Positions 6,303 through 14,806 of a DNA stretch of 42,474 nt are shown here, piece by piece. The DNA comes from a virus: IMG/VR virus record IMGVR_UViG_3300012001_000020, positions 1 through 42,474 of that record, one strand, 5' to 3'. The notes below the pieces were generated by a model, which did not search any database, was not told the origin of the DNA, and worked only from the letters and a program-made list of their open reading frames with translations. The translations under genes were made by a program, and so were the position numbers. Each line of letters opens with the position of its first letter. Position 1 is the first letter of the stretch.

Positions 6303-6317
6303 GGAAAAGGCCGATAA
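6285..6317 (+). CDS. Leader mini-ORF MILPLIGKGR (10 aa)
   Basis: A ten-codon ORF with a strong ribosome site (CAGGAG, about 8 bases upstream) whose TAA overlaps the ATG of the next gene (TAATG). The peptide resembles the VILPVIKSR segment at the end of the excisionase-like protein. Good initiation signals and perfect coupling make translation likely; a regulatory leader role is inference. Confidence 0.45.
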   Translation: MILPLIGKGR

Positions 6318-6487
6318 TGCAAATCGAAATAACCGAGAAGATGTGCATGGCGGCTCTTGAGGCATATTGGGGCAAAAGGCCATATGTTCCCTACAAGCGC
6401 CAGAAATGGACCGACAAGGAACTTGAGGGAATGCATGACGCAATCAAAGCGGCGCTTAGCACTGTCAGTGCAGGGGATAAAGAATGA
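6317..6487 (+). CDS. Hypothetical protein (56 aa)
   Basis: Start at ATG 6317 overlapping the leader stop (TAATG); the longer frame from 6254 is rejected. Reads MQIEITEKMCMAALEAYWGK and has a helical C-terminus (LEGMHDAIKAALSTV), typical of small phage early proteins. Ends in ATGA with the next gene. No named family. Confidence 0.6.
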   Translation: MQIEITEKMCMAALEAYWGKRPYVPYKRQKWTDKELEGMHDAIKAALSTVSAGDKE

Positions 6488-6720
6488 CAGACGACGAAGT
6501 TCTGAAGGACGGGATAGCATTCGCGATTGCACATGCCGACAACTGCGAAATCCCGGAGAACTATGCGGGGACGAATGGCTATGACGACTGGATGAGCGAT
6601 TGGGCAGCTTATTTGGCGGACGCCGTTTTAGCTGAATTGCAGTCGCGCGGGTTCAAAATCTACAGACCAGCGACAATAGATGCGATCTACAATGATGCCC
6701 CTGTCAATGCAGATAAATAG
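6484..6720 (+). CDS. Hypothetical acidic protein (78 aa)
   Basis: Acidic throughout, with several Trp (DDWMSDWAAYLADAVLAEL). Starts in ATGA overlap with the previous gene. The end, encoding PVNADK, is part of a DNA block repeated at the end of the 6733 gene. No recognised domain. Confidence 0.6.
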   Translation: MTDDEVLKDGIAFAIAHADNCEIPENYAGTNGYDDWMSDWAAYLADAVLAELQSRGFKIYRPATIDAIYNDAPVNADK

Positions 6721-6732
6721 GAGAAAGCGATT

Positions 6733-7011
6733 ATGGGATGCGAGTGGCAGCCGATTGCGACAGCACCGAAGAATGACACACTTCTGCTTTGCACCGGCAG
6801 CGGAGAGATCATTATAGGATGGTGGGAGACCGGCAGAGAATTTCCAGGATCGGATCATTTCAATGATTGGTCGTCAGGATCGCTTGGCGAAGGTTCGGGA
6901 TACGATTGCGGATTCAAACGTGTCTTACATCCATCCCACTGGATGCCGCTTCCCGATCCGCCGGATAGTTGTGCGTCAAAACCTGCTAATGCAGACAACA
7001 GGAGTGAATGA
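6733..7011 (+). CDS. DUF551-like protein (92 aa)
   Basis: EWQPIATAPKNDTLLLCTG at the N-terminus and HWMPLPDPP near the C-terminus are the hallmark ends of DUF551, a family common in phage early operons; WW at about residues 34-35 is also typical. AGGAG about 9 bases upstream supports ATG 6733. Molecular function is unknown. Confidence 0.8.
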   Translation: MGCEWQPIATAPKNDTLLLCTGSGEIIIGWWETGREFPGSDHFNDWSSGSLGEGSGYDCGFKRVLHPSHWMPLPDPPDSCASKPANADNRSE

Positions 7012-7190
7012 TGGCAATCGATCAAAAGGCATTCTTTGCGGAATCGAAGCGTCTACAGGACGAATTTGGCATGACGCGGGATCAGGCCGACATGCTGGCA
7101 GCCGTCAAGTTTTGGGAGGGCGCCGTTGACGAGAAGATGCAGCCGACCCAAAGCGAGATCATCAGTCGTCGTCCGCCCGGTCATCAGTAG
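7011..7190 (+). CDS. Hypothetical helical protein (59 aa)
   Basis: ATG 7011 sits 6 bases after AGGAG; ATG 7008 is too close to it. The protein reads MAIDQKAFFAESKRLQDEFG, a helix-turn-helix-like small fold with TRDQADMLAAVKFWEGA, but no DNA-binding family can be named. Confidence 0.6.
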   Translation: MAIDQKAFFAESKRLQDEFGMTRDQADMLAAVKFWEGAVDEKMQPTQSEIISRRPPGHQ

Positions 7191-7199
7191 AGTCGGAGC

Positions 7200-7379
7200 A
7201 TGGAAATAATCGACCGGGAATATTGGGAGGGGATGCTTTGCGATGCCCATCTTGAGATTGCGCGGCTTAGAAAAGTCGTCACCGAACTTGCCAACGCCAG
7301 CCAGTCAGAGGCGACTTCACGCTTGCGGCAGATGGCTAAAGTGGCGCTCGATGGGGTGTCGAATGGAGACAGGGAATGA
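7200..7379 (+). CDS. Small coiled-coil protein (59 aa)
   Basis: ATG 7200 preceded by GGAG. The protein (MEIIDREYWEGMLCDAHLEI onward) is almost fully helical with a heptad-like stretch ARLRKVVTELANASQSEATS. It is the last plausible gene of the rightward operon, 30 bases before the convergent end of the giant GH5 gene. An 8-codon ORF (7376-7399) overlaps its stop. No clear terminator separates the two operons. Confidence 0.5.
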   Translation: MEIIDREYWEGMLCDAHLEIARLRKVVTELANASQSEATSRLRQMAKVALDGVSNGDRE

Positions 7380-7409
7380 GGCCGGAGCAGATACGGGGAT
7401 AGCAAATGG

Positions 7410-10400
7410 TCAGAAGGTATTTGCTAGATTGGCTTCCAGAGCCGGAAGCTGCGGAGGATCGCCTCCGCTACCATGATAATTCGCTCCCATATAATAAGTG
7501 TAGTAGATACCAAGGTTGCCGCCGGCAAACCATGTCCAACCGAGATAAACATCAGCGTTGGTGGTGAAGTAGGCCGGGATCGTCGGTCCTACGCCGCTCA
7601 TGCAGGTTACATCGTTGCCATAGGCAAATTCAGTGACCAAGGTTTTGAAGCCATTGGTTCTCAGCCATGCGGTGTAAGTGTCGAAGTATGATCCCACGGA
7701 ATTAGAAGAACAGGTCTCCAACGATCCAAATCCACCATCGAAGTACTGATGGGTATCCATCAGGAATGGGCCACCAACAGGATCGGTATACCCAGCCCAC
7801 TCGGTATATTTGAATGAGAAAACATTTGGGACGGTAGGTATAATGTAGGTGACCGTGGAACTGATTGGCCTAATTTTCGCCGTTACCGCCGCCATCATTG
7901 CAGGCGAATGGCCCGTCGTATTCCAGTTAGGTTCATTTTGGATTCCAAGCAAAATATTTGGATAATTCAGGAAGTAAGAGAGCATCCGCGCCCAGGCGTC
8001 ACCAAATCCTTCTTTCGGAACTCTGACATCATAACCCCACACGGGGAAGGAATAGGTTCCACCGTACGCCTGACTAACCTCGTCAACAGTGCCGACCGGG
8101 AACGGATTTATAGTGCCCCCGTAAGAGTGGTCATCCAGAATGACATATTGTCCGTTCGCGCGAGCCTGTTCGACGCAGGACTGCAACGCCAAGATATGAG
8201 CGGAATTGAAATTGGCAAATAGCTGCGATATTACGCCGGGCGCAACTACCGCAGAACCTACTTGCTGCATATGACTGAACAGGAATGAGACACGCAGGGT
8301 GTTCAGACCTTTTGACGCGGCCCACGTATAGAAGTTAGACTCGTTGGGATAGGCGGGAGATGTCCAGTTATCGCCCCCGCCTAAATCGAAGCCTTTGTAA
8401 TGCCGGGGAAGCGTACCGGCAGTGGCAACCGGCGTAAACGGCGTCGGCATTGCCTCGGCTGCGATATTGGTGATGGTATTCGAAGCGCTCGCTGTCAACC
8501 CAACGCTGTTGGTGACGGTCAGCGCAAAGGTCGTCGTGGTGCCTACCGTCGTAGTCGTTGGAAGCCACAGTAGATTACGCAGTGCTCGCGTGAGCTTTGC
8601 AGGCGTCATCGCTGCAAATGTGTATGGACCTGTGCCAGACGGTGCTAGCGTGGCATCCCATGGATCGGTGAGGGGCTGGCCTACTACTCCGAGATGCGAA
8701 AGCGTTCCGGCAGAGCCAGAAACCGCAATCGAGGCGCTGACGAGTGGCGACGGATTAGCATCGGTAACGCTAACTTTCCAGAGCGCCGGCGCGCCTTGAG
8801 TTTCGGAAACGTTCGGTCCAACCATCCCGGATATCACCGGGGCAACTGCGGTCGAGATGGTAACGGTCGGATTTGCGCTGCAAGTCAACGCGGTCGAGCT
8901 AGTCACCACCATTGCAACGTCGGTGACCGCGCCGCTCGCTCCAGTCGTCGTAAACTGGAGTGCCTGCATATTGGTGTTGATATTGGCGACAGTATCGCTG
9001 GTCAGCGTATAGGGGCCGGTGCCAGTAAGGCCGGTGCCAGACAGGGTTGCAGCATTGCCGGTCAGGGTAAAGACGATACTATCGGAAGTACTAGCCACAT
9101 CCTGAAGTACAAAGGCGGAAAATGGCGTCCCGGCGACGCCGGAAGTGGCGTTACCGTTGGAAACTTTGGTCAGGATCGGCGGCAGCGTGTCAGGCAGCGG
9201 CGTCGAATAGTGCGTCGTCTCGTAACCAAGACGTGTCGTTTGCTGGCCTGAAGTCAGCGACACGCCGGGGATGAACCATAGATCCTGCTCCTGCCCGTTC
9301 CAGTTACCGCTGCCGAATTGGCGATCACCAAAAAATACTTCCTGCGTACTGAAAGCAGCATTGAGCGTGTAAGTACAGGTCGCTGTCGAGAATTGCGTTC
9401 CATCCTTATATGAGATCAGCCCATTGGTAACGCCTGACGAATAAGTAACGGAATAATCGTGATACGCGCCGGAGACGATCCCAGTAGCAACGAAAACAGT
9501 TGGATTGCCCTCGCCCCCGACATGGGTGCCTCCGACAAAGCCGGTATTATAGATTTCAAAGGATGTCGGTCCCCAGATAATCGGTCCGGTGTACCAATCC
9601 ATTGCGAACAGGCCTTGCCCGACACTGGCGCCTTGGTTAATACGAGCGCCAACCGTCATTTGTGTTCGGCCGTTGACCGCGAAATTAAAAGTACCATTCG
9701 CTGTAGTATGATTTATTTCTGGATAACCAGCCGCATTTTGCAACGTCAACGTCGGTAACGTGCCAGCGAATGTCCTGTTAAAACCAGCCGCACTTTGATC
9801 ATATGATATCAATACCGGAATGCCGGACTGCTGCCCGGCCCACGCCTGGATAGCTACGCGGTCAAGGTTGTCGCCTTTGGTGAACGACCAGTTTTGAATT
9901 GCACCGGTGGTCGGATGCTTCAACTGATAAGCAGTACCGATAAACGGCGTATAGCTGCGGTACAAACTAAACAGCGGCGAAGGTGTTTCTCCGATAGCCG
10001 TCCATGCATCCGCCTGCGTCGATACTACCAGCGCGGGCGGATCGGTCCAGCCTTGGTTATTGGTTGTTGAAATCAGGAGGGTGTCGACGACAGCCGGGGT
10101 ATAGGTGAATGTCGCAAGCGCGTTTTCGCCGGGCGTCAAGGTAATCGAAGACGGCGTAAAGGTACCACCAGCCGAAGTCACGCCATCGGACAGGTATGCG
10201 TGAGGAGTGATTACGGCACCTGAAGAAACGATGCCTCCATAGATGATGGTGAACGGATCGGTCGCGATGCCCGAAGTGCCGTAATAGTTGGTACTGATAA
10301 TTGGATTTTCTGGATCGCCAGACGAAGTAATTGTGACCGGCGGCCGTAATGCGTAGGCCGTAGGCTGTGGTTGCGGATTGGTGATATAGTGATTGATGAA

Positions 10401-12515
10401 CCCGGCCACCAGCACCGACTGCACACCCGTCGCCGTAAAGTCGGCCGCTCCCGTCGCTGGGTTATACGGCGCTGGGCAGAACGGATAACCATATGGACCA
10501 GCACCAAATCCAGGTCCTGCCCCCCACAGCATGATAGGTATATTATTTGCCTGGCAGAGATCGCCGGTGTTCCTGCCGATAGTGAGCCAAGCTGGATAGT
10601 TGTTATTACCGCCCTTATAAATCGGATCGGTGCTGATGCCGAATTCGCCGAGCGCTCCTTTAACGTTGTGCGTAACGAGCCAAGGCATGTACTCCCTCGA
10701 CATGCGTGTGAGGCCAATGGTTGGATTGGTATCGATACCAGGAGGCGAGACGCCCGCGGTAACAGATTCGATTGAATAGGAAAAATTAGAGCCGCTTGAG
10801 TCACGATCGAAATAGGAGTGAGACGGGAATACCAGATTATTGAGCGGATCAACGACTTGATAAAGATTAGCATTGTTGAACGGCTGGCCTTGCCCGGTTA
10901 CGTAATTCCACGATCCGGTGAAGTTGGTGCCATCACAATGGATTTGGCCGGTGAAGTTGATAGGAGAAGCCCGCAGTGCGGCGGTACACTGGTTGCACCA
11001 GTCCATGATCACCGATACATCAAAGCCATTGACCGGCTCGTTCATCAACTCGATCGCGTACAGCGATGCCCTTGAAGCGTAACGGGCGCCAACCTTGCTC
11101 CAAAAGTCGACCATAGCGGAAACTGGCAGTCCGGGCGATCCGACCGCAAGCCCGCCGGGACCACCGCCGAACTGATGGCAGTCAAGCATGATATTTACGC
11201 CGAGCGAATCGGCGAGATCAAAGACATCGTCCAACGCCTGAACATAGCCCGCAATGGTCGGCTTGTACGGAAGAGGCGCCGATCCGACGTTGACCTGGGC
11301 CTCGGAGAATAAAATGTTGATTGAAAGGTTGCTGCTGCTGCCGCCGAATGGTGTAATTTGTGCCCAGACTTGCGCCGTGGATAGATTGGCCGTCGTCGAG
11401 GCAAATTGCCACGAATTTGTCAGGGTCAAGGTTTGGATAACGATTTCACCGCCCTGATAGAAATTCATCTGGAAGGTTTTGCCAATGTCACCTGGCGTCC
11501 CCGCCATGTAGCCGAGCCCCCACGTATTGAGACCTGTCCAACCATAGGGACCAGCCTCAAAAACCTGATAGGTCGTGCCATCTGGGCGCACTGCGGAGAG
11601 CAAATGCGCGGGGAATCCGTTAGAATCGGTAGCGACATTAGGCGTGACGGTCATTGATCCAGACGGTGCGTAAGTCGACCATGGCGCAGCGGTTGGCAGA
11701 TCCGAATTGAAAAGTCGATTAGTGCCCTGCAATGGGTAATGGGTGGCGGTGGTATCGAGCGGACCATAAGCGATGGGCTGGATGCCGGTCGTTCCGAAAG
11801 TCAGATTCGCCTGCGACCAACTGAATGGAAATCGGTAATACTTGATTCCGCGCACTGCCCAATAGGTCAGTTCGGTTGGGCTGACAAATACCGGATACCC
11901 GTCCTCCGCACCGGAAATGTTCAGAGCTAAGTAGAAATCAGGAGGCGGAATCCGACCGGCTACCGTGTTGACGGCAATCGTTGCGATATTACTGCCTGCC
12001 GACACCAAGCCGGAAGCGTCGGAATAAACCGCTCCGCTCGTTCCATCGTTGGCCAATATCTGAATATCAGCGGTCGCGATGGTGCTCAGAGATGGCGTAA
12101 AAATGGCGGTGAAATGAGTCGTATCAACTTGCGTCAGTGAACCAATGGTTCCACTTGTCACCGAAAAAGCAGGTAGAGTAAAATTGATAACTGCATCGTT
12201 CCATGTGATGGAAATTAGAGCAGTCTGGCCAGCAAAAACAGTGGTTGGAGTGGACGAAATTGTTGATGTTAAAGGTGGTGGTGGCGGAGGTGGAATTGGA
12301 AAGCCACCGATATATTCCAGCACAAACTGTTGAGGGATTGAAATTCCAGTTGCGATAAGGCTTATCGTATAAATACCATTTTGTGTGATGGTATTCGCCT
12401 CAACCATACTGTTCCCGTTGATGTTAAAATACTGACCTGGATTGCTGGTAATCGTGAACGTAGCTCTGCCGACACCGGATTCAGATAGCGTACCGACTAG
12501 ATCTCCTATCGCCAT
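7410..12515 (-). CDS. Giant secreted/virion protein with two GH5 cellulase-like domains (1701 aa)
   Basis: One uninterrupted frame. Residues 1-72 form a beta-rich cadherin-like domain, then a run of seven prolines (75-81) and an Ig-like domain (about 84-185). The first GH5 domain (about 190-710) has LDCH (His447), MNEP with Glu493 as acid/base, His566 in SHSYFD, GEFG with Glu624 as nucleophile and MLWG with Trp664. A LamG/AbfB-like jelly roll follows (about 835-1105), then cadherin-like repeats (about 1110-1355). A second GH5 domain (1371-1701) has DDHS (His1463), IQNEP with Glu1528, THQYFD (His1589), TEFAYG with Glu1629 and GWTWF (Trp1660). Both domains keep the catalytic pair, so both may cut beta-glucan or related exopolysaccharide. 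No clear signal peptide. It lies downstream of the late operon, suggesting a virion-attached or released depolymerase; substrate unknown. Confidence 0.85.
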   Translation of the reverse strand: MAIGDLVGTLSESGVGRATFTITSNPGQYFNINGNSMVEANTITQNGIYTISLIATGISIPQQFVLEYIGGFPIPPPPPPPLTSTISSTPTTVFAGQTALISITWNDAVINFTLPAFSVTSGTIGSLTQVDTTHFTAIFTPSLSTIATADIQILANDGTSGAVYSDASGLVSAGSNIATIAVNTVAGRIPPPDFYLALNISGAEDGYPVFVSPTELTYWAVRGIKYYRFPFSWSQANLTFGTTGIQPIAYGPLDTTATHYPLQGTNRLFNSDLPTAAPWSTYAPSGSMTVTPNVATDSNGFPAHLLSAVRPDGTTYQVFEAGPYGWTGLNTWGLGYMAGTPGDIGKTFQMNFYQGGEIVIQTLTLTNSWQFASTTANLSTAQVWAQITPFGGSSSNLSINILFSEAQVNVGSAPLPYKPTIAGYVQALDDVFDLADSLGVNIMLDCHQFGGGPGGLAVGSPGLPVSAMVDFWSKVGARYASRASLYAIELMNEPVNGFDVSVIMDWCNQCTAALRASPINFTGQIHCDGTNFTGSWNYVTGQGQPFNNANLYQVVDPLNNLVFPSHSYFDRDSSGSNFSYSIESVTAGVSPPGIDTNPTIGLTRMSREYMPWLVTHNVKGALGEFGISTDPIYKGGNNNYPAWLTIGRNTGDLCQANNIPIMLWGAGPGFGAGPYGYPFCPAPYNPATGAADFTATGVQSVLVAGFINHYITNPQPQPTAYALRPPVTITSSGDPENPIISTNYYGTSGIATDPFTIIYGGIVSSGAVITPHAYLSDGVTSAGGTFTPSSITLTPGENALATFTYTPAVVDTLLISTTNNQGWTDPPALVVSTQADAWTAIGETPSPLFSLYRSYTPFIGTAYQLKHPTTGAIQNWSFTKGDNLDRVAIQAWAGQQSGIPVLISYDQSAAGFNRTFAGTLPTLTLQNAAGYPEINHTTANGTFNFAVNGRTQMTVGARINQGASVGQGLFAMDWYTGPIIWGPTSFEIYNTGFVGGTHVGGEGNPTVFVATGIVSGAYHDYSVTYSSGVTNGLISYKDGTQFSTATCTYTLNAAFSTQEVFFGDRQFGSGNWNGQEQDLWFIPGVSLTSGQQTTRLGYETTHYSTPLPDTLPPILTKVSNGNATSGVAGTPFSAFVLQDVASTSDSIVFTLTGNAATLSGTGLTGTGPYTLTSDTVANINTNMQALQFTTTGASGAVTDVAMVVTSSTALTCSANPTVTISTAVAPVISGMVGPNVSETQGAPALWKVSVTDANPSPLVSASIAVSGSAGTLSHLGVVGQPLTDPWDATLAPSGTGPYTFAAMTPAKLTRALRNLLWLPTTTTVGTTTTFALTVTNSVGLTASASNTITNIAAEAMPTPFTPVATAGTLPRHYKGFDLGGGDNWTSPAYPNESNFYTWAASKGLNTLRVSFLFSHMQQVGSAVVAPGVISQLFANFNSAHILALQSCVEQARANGQYVILDDHSYGGTINPFPVGTVDEVSQAYGGTYSFPVWGYDVRVPKEGFGDAWARMLSYFLNYPNILLGIQNEPNWNTTGHSPAMMAAVTAKIRPISSTVTYIIPTVPNVFSFKYTEWAGYTDPVGGPFLMDTHQYFDGGFGSLETCSSNSVGSYFDTYTAWLRTNGFKTLVTEFAYGNDVTCMSGVGPTIPAYFTTNADVYLGWTWFAGGNLGIYYTYYMGANYHGSGGDPPQLPALEANLANTF

Positions 12516-12529
12516 TCAAATTTTCCATG

Positions 12530-12551
12530 AAAAAGCCGCCCGGAGGCGGCT
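12530..12551 (-). terminator. Intrinsic terminator upstream of the giant gene
   Basis: Read on the minus strand: AGCCGCC, loop TCCG, GGCGGCT, then TTTTT. It would stop leftward transcription just 15 bases before the start of the GH5 gene, which then needs read-through or its own promoter. Confidence 0.75.
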
Positions 12552-12624
12552 GGATGGTGACTCCCCCTTGAGGGAGCGGGGATGGCGCCTATTGCGCCAC
12601 GGTAGGTTGCCGGGATACATAAAC

Positions 12625-12645
12625 TGCCAGGCGCCGCGCCTGGCA
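12625..12645. promoter_or_regulatory. Perfect 9-bp hairpin before the methyltransferase gene
   Basis: TGCCAGGCG, loop CCG, CGCCTGGCA: a perfect inverted repeat without a T-tract, about 16 bases before ATG 12662 and just before the GAGGGGG ribosome site. It may be an RNA stem controlling translation or mRNA stability, or a protein-binding site between the divergent genes. The rest of 12516-12661 holds only the terminator and short GC-rich hairpins. Confidence 0.6.
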
Positions 12646-12661
12646 CGAGGGGGATTTTACG

Positions 12662-13411
12662 ATGGATCTTGAGGTAGACAATATTTTCTCAGATCTCTTC
12701 TCCAGGTCAGATATAATTAGCCGATCTGGGAAGCGTCTTAGTACATACAACGGCATCTCAAAAGACGAAGTCGAGATGATATATGATACGATAGCGAAAG
12801 ATGAAACGGTCTTAAAAACGCTTGAGGTAGGTTGCGCGATCGGCTTCTCTTCGCTTGCAATAACAAGCGCGCTAAAGGGACGCCCGAACGCTCACCATAC
12901 CATCATCGATCCTTTTCAGATTTCCATGTTTGACCGCGCCGGCATTGATTTGCTGGAAAGCAAAGGCATAAAACATTTTGATTTGATAGAGAACGGATCT
13001 CAAATCGCACTGCCGAACCTGTTGGATAAATCAGAGATATTCGATTTAATCCTGATTGATGGTTTTCACTCTTTTGAGCAGGCCATGTTGGACATTTTTT
13101 ATTCTACGCGGTTATTAAGGCAGGGAGGCTATCTGGTCGTTGACGATTCCTCATGGCCCGCCGTAGCAAAGTCTGTTGCCTATTACGAAAACCAACCATG
13201 GCTGAAACTGCACGACAGACCAAAGCCGATCGACCCGGTGAGCGCGGCGATCTGGAAAATTCTAGGAACGAGAGTTCTAAGAAAGATCGCGGTACGCGTG
13301 CTTCCTAACAAGCTCATGCATACCCTGAACGTAAAGCGTTTCGGCACGATGGTGATACTGAAAATGGTTTCTATTGTTGATCAAGAATATTACAGATATC
13401 ATTTCTTTTGA
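12662..13411 (+). CDS. Class I SAM-dependent methyltransferase (249 aa)
   Basis: TLEVGCAIGFSSLAITSAL (about residues 57-75) is the SAM-binding motif I, followed by HHTIIDPFQ with the acidic residue of motif II, and FDLILIDGFHSFEQAMLDIF plus GGYLVVDDSSW, the pattern of Methyltransf_24 enzymes acting on sugars or small molecules. The gene is clearly richer in A+T than its neighbours and is the only plus-strand gene between 7.4 and 21 kb, both signs of a recently acquired moron. GAGGGGG precedes the ATG. Substrate unknown; LPS or exopolysaccharide modification is possible, given the glycan-related genes around it. Confidence 0.8.
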   Translation: MDLEVDNIFSDLFSRSDIISRSGKRLSTYNGISKDEVEMIYDTIAKDETVLKTLEVGCAIGFSSLAITSALKGRPNAHHTIIDPFQISMFDRAGIDLLESKGIKHFDLIENGSQIALPNLLDKSEIFDLILIDGFHSFEQAMLDIFYSTRLLRQGGYLVVDDSSWPAVAKSVAYYENQPWLKLHDRPKPIDPVSAAIWKILGTRVLRKIAVRVLPNKLMHTLNVKRFGTMVILKMVSIVDQEYYRYHFF

Positions 13412-13476
13412 TTTTTAATCGCTTATTCGCTAGACGAAAAAGGAATCCGCTCAGTAAAGTCAGACGCCCTTAGAAT

Positions 13477-14358
13477 CTACCACCGCGCCGCTAGGTAGGC
13501 ATCCAGCGACGTTTTGTCAGCAGAGCTGAGAGCTTGGTTATAGATGATGATCTCCGAGGCATTTCCATTAAACCTTGTTCCTGTTGTGAGGTTATTGGAG
13601 ATTGATGAGCCTATTGCTATTCGGCCTGCCGTGATGCTTGCGTTGGCGTTGGCCGTTGATGTACCTGCCACATTGTTTAGATAGCTAGTACCCTGTGTTC
13701 CATCGTTGACGTATCCTCCCCTAAATGGGGTAGCTAACCCTGCAGCCGTGGTCGCGCCAGAAAGCACGTTACCTTTTCCCCCGAGGAATGCGGTGGTAGT
13801 CGCATTAGCCAAGATGAAATATGTACCTCCGGTACTACCTGGTGAACCCGAAGGCGGGGCGTACGAAACGACTACGTCGTAATTGCCAATTGATGCCCAT
13901 TGCATTTCGGCAAAGCCAGAAATAACGCTGCCGGAGCCCATCGCCACCCCTGCGGCTGTATACAGATATTGATTCTGTGCGCCGTTAACAAAGGTTACGG
14001 TAGGTTTACTATGAAGACCCGTTAAAGAATAGGTAGGGAGATTAGCCCCAGCGGTGATGGCGTGATAACCATTCCCGCTTTTATCTTTCCAGCAGCCAAT
14101 GGTGCCTGTGTTGGTTGTTTGTGGGGTAGTACAGCCCGTATCTGAAAATATATTAGTGTTGTCATTGTCGGCCTTGTACCAGGCAATCAATCCAGCCGGT
14201 GTTTTCGGGGTCCATGCGGGCGGCGTCACCGTTCCGCTTCTTCCCTTGGCCCCAAGTTTTCCGAATCGATCGCCTTCGCCTAATCCAAACGCACTTGCCG
14301 CAGCTATCGAAGCTGCAAACAATAGAATTGCGATTGCCCGCGCGGTTAAGCGATACAT
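13477..14358 (-). CDS. Secreted LamG/concanavalin-like protein (293 aa)
   Basis: Starts with a signal-peptide-like stretch (LTARAIAILLFAASIAAASA), then a linker and a LamG-type jelly roll: PAGLIAWYKADNDNTNIFSD, GCWKDKSGNGYHA, YLNNVAGTS, ASEIIIYNQALSSADK and a final LDAYLAARW. These LamG hallmarks bind glycans or proteins. Having a signal peptide, it is probably exported by the host rather than packed in virions, perhaps a lysogenic-conversion surface protein; alternatively a virion appendage with a hydrophobic N-terminus. A terminator lies just upstream. Confidence 0.7.
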   Translation of the reverse strand: MYRLTARAIAILLFAASIAAASAFGLGEGDRFGKLGAKGRSGTVTPPAWTPKTPAGLIAWYKADNDNTNIFSDTGCTTPQTTNTGTIGCWKDKSGNGYHAITAGANLPTYSLTGLHSKPTVTFVNGAQNQYLYTAAGVAMGSGSVISGFAEMQWASIGNYDVVVSYAPPSGSPGSTGGTYFILANATTTAFLGGKGNVLSGATTAAGLATPFRGGYVNDGTQGTSYLNNVAGTSTANANASITAGRIAIGSSISNNLTTGTRFNGNASEIIIYNQALSSADKTSLDAYLAARW

Positions 14359-14382
14359 ATGATGATTCCGATGATGTTGGAT

Positions 14383-14415
14383 AAAAAGAACCCGATGGCC
14401 GTTAAGCCACCGGGC
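14383..14415 (-). terminator. Intrinsic terminator after the Gp49-like gene
   Basis: On the minus strand a 9-bp stem (CCCGGTGGC / GCCATCGGG, with one G-U pair that is a mismatch on the other strand) is followed by TTCTTTTT. This fixes the orientation as leftward. Confidence 0.8.
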
Positions 14416-14454
14416 TAAGTTTGGGAGGACGCACGATACCCGGTGCTGACGGGA

Positions 14455-14760
14455 TTAGGCGGCTAGTTTCGACCGCAGGAGATATCCTTCCAGCGCCCAA
14501 ATCTTATTGCGGGCATTATCGCGCGCAATCTTTCGTCCGATTTCCTCATTGAAGTTTTCCGGTGATGCGGCAGCACTCTCACCGATTACCTGAAAACCGT
14601 TTCGCAGGGTGAGCGCGCAAACCGTCATAGTTGTGCCGGGGAAAACGTAGTAGGCTTCGGATTTGATCGTGTCGTCTATATGCTGCGGATTGAGGCGCGG
14701 CGCATTCAGACCCTTCGCCTGAATTTCCTTCTCAATTGCCTGTTCATCGTGGTTAGCCAT
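14455..14760 (-). CDS. Gp49-like phage protein (101 aa)
   Basis: IDDTIKSEAYYVFPGTTMTVCALTLRNG followed by GESAAASPENFNEEIGRKIA and a final KIWALEGYLL match the Gp49 family (PF13876), a widespread phage family of unknown function usually encoded near lysis or tail genes. Full length. A terminator follows. Confidence 0.8.
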   Translation of the reverse strand: MANHDEQAIEKEIQAKGLNAPRLNPQHIDDTIKSEAYYVFPGTTMTVCALTLRNGFQVIGESAAASPENFNEEIGRKIARDNARNKIWALEGYLLRSKLAA

Positions 14761-14806
14761 CGTGGTTCTTCCTCTACGGGATGTACCGGAATCCGTCCGG
14801 CGCGGA

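Noticed and set aside
8694-9251. 185-codon plus-strand ORF inside the giant gene
   Set aside because: Basic, Arg/Gly-rich shadow of the GH5 protein's minus-strand frame; no ribosome site or domain. The same holds for 8422-8799, 10371-10775 and the minus-strand 10211-10873 frame.
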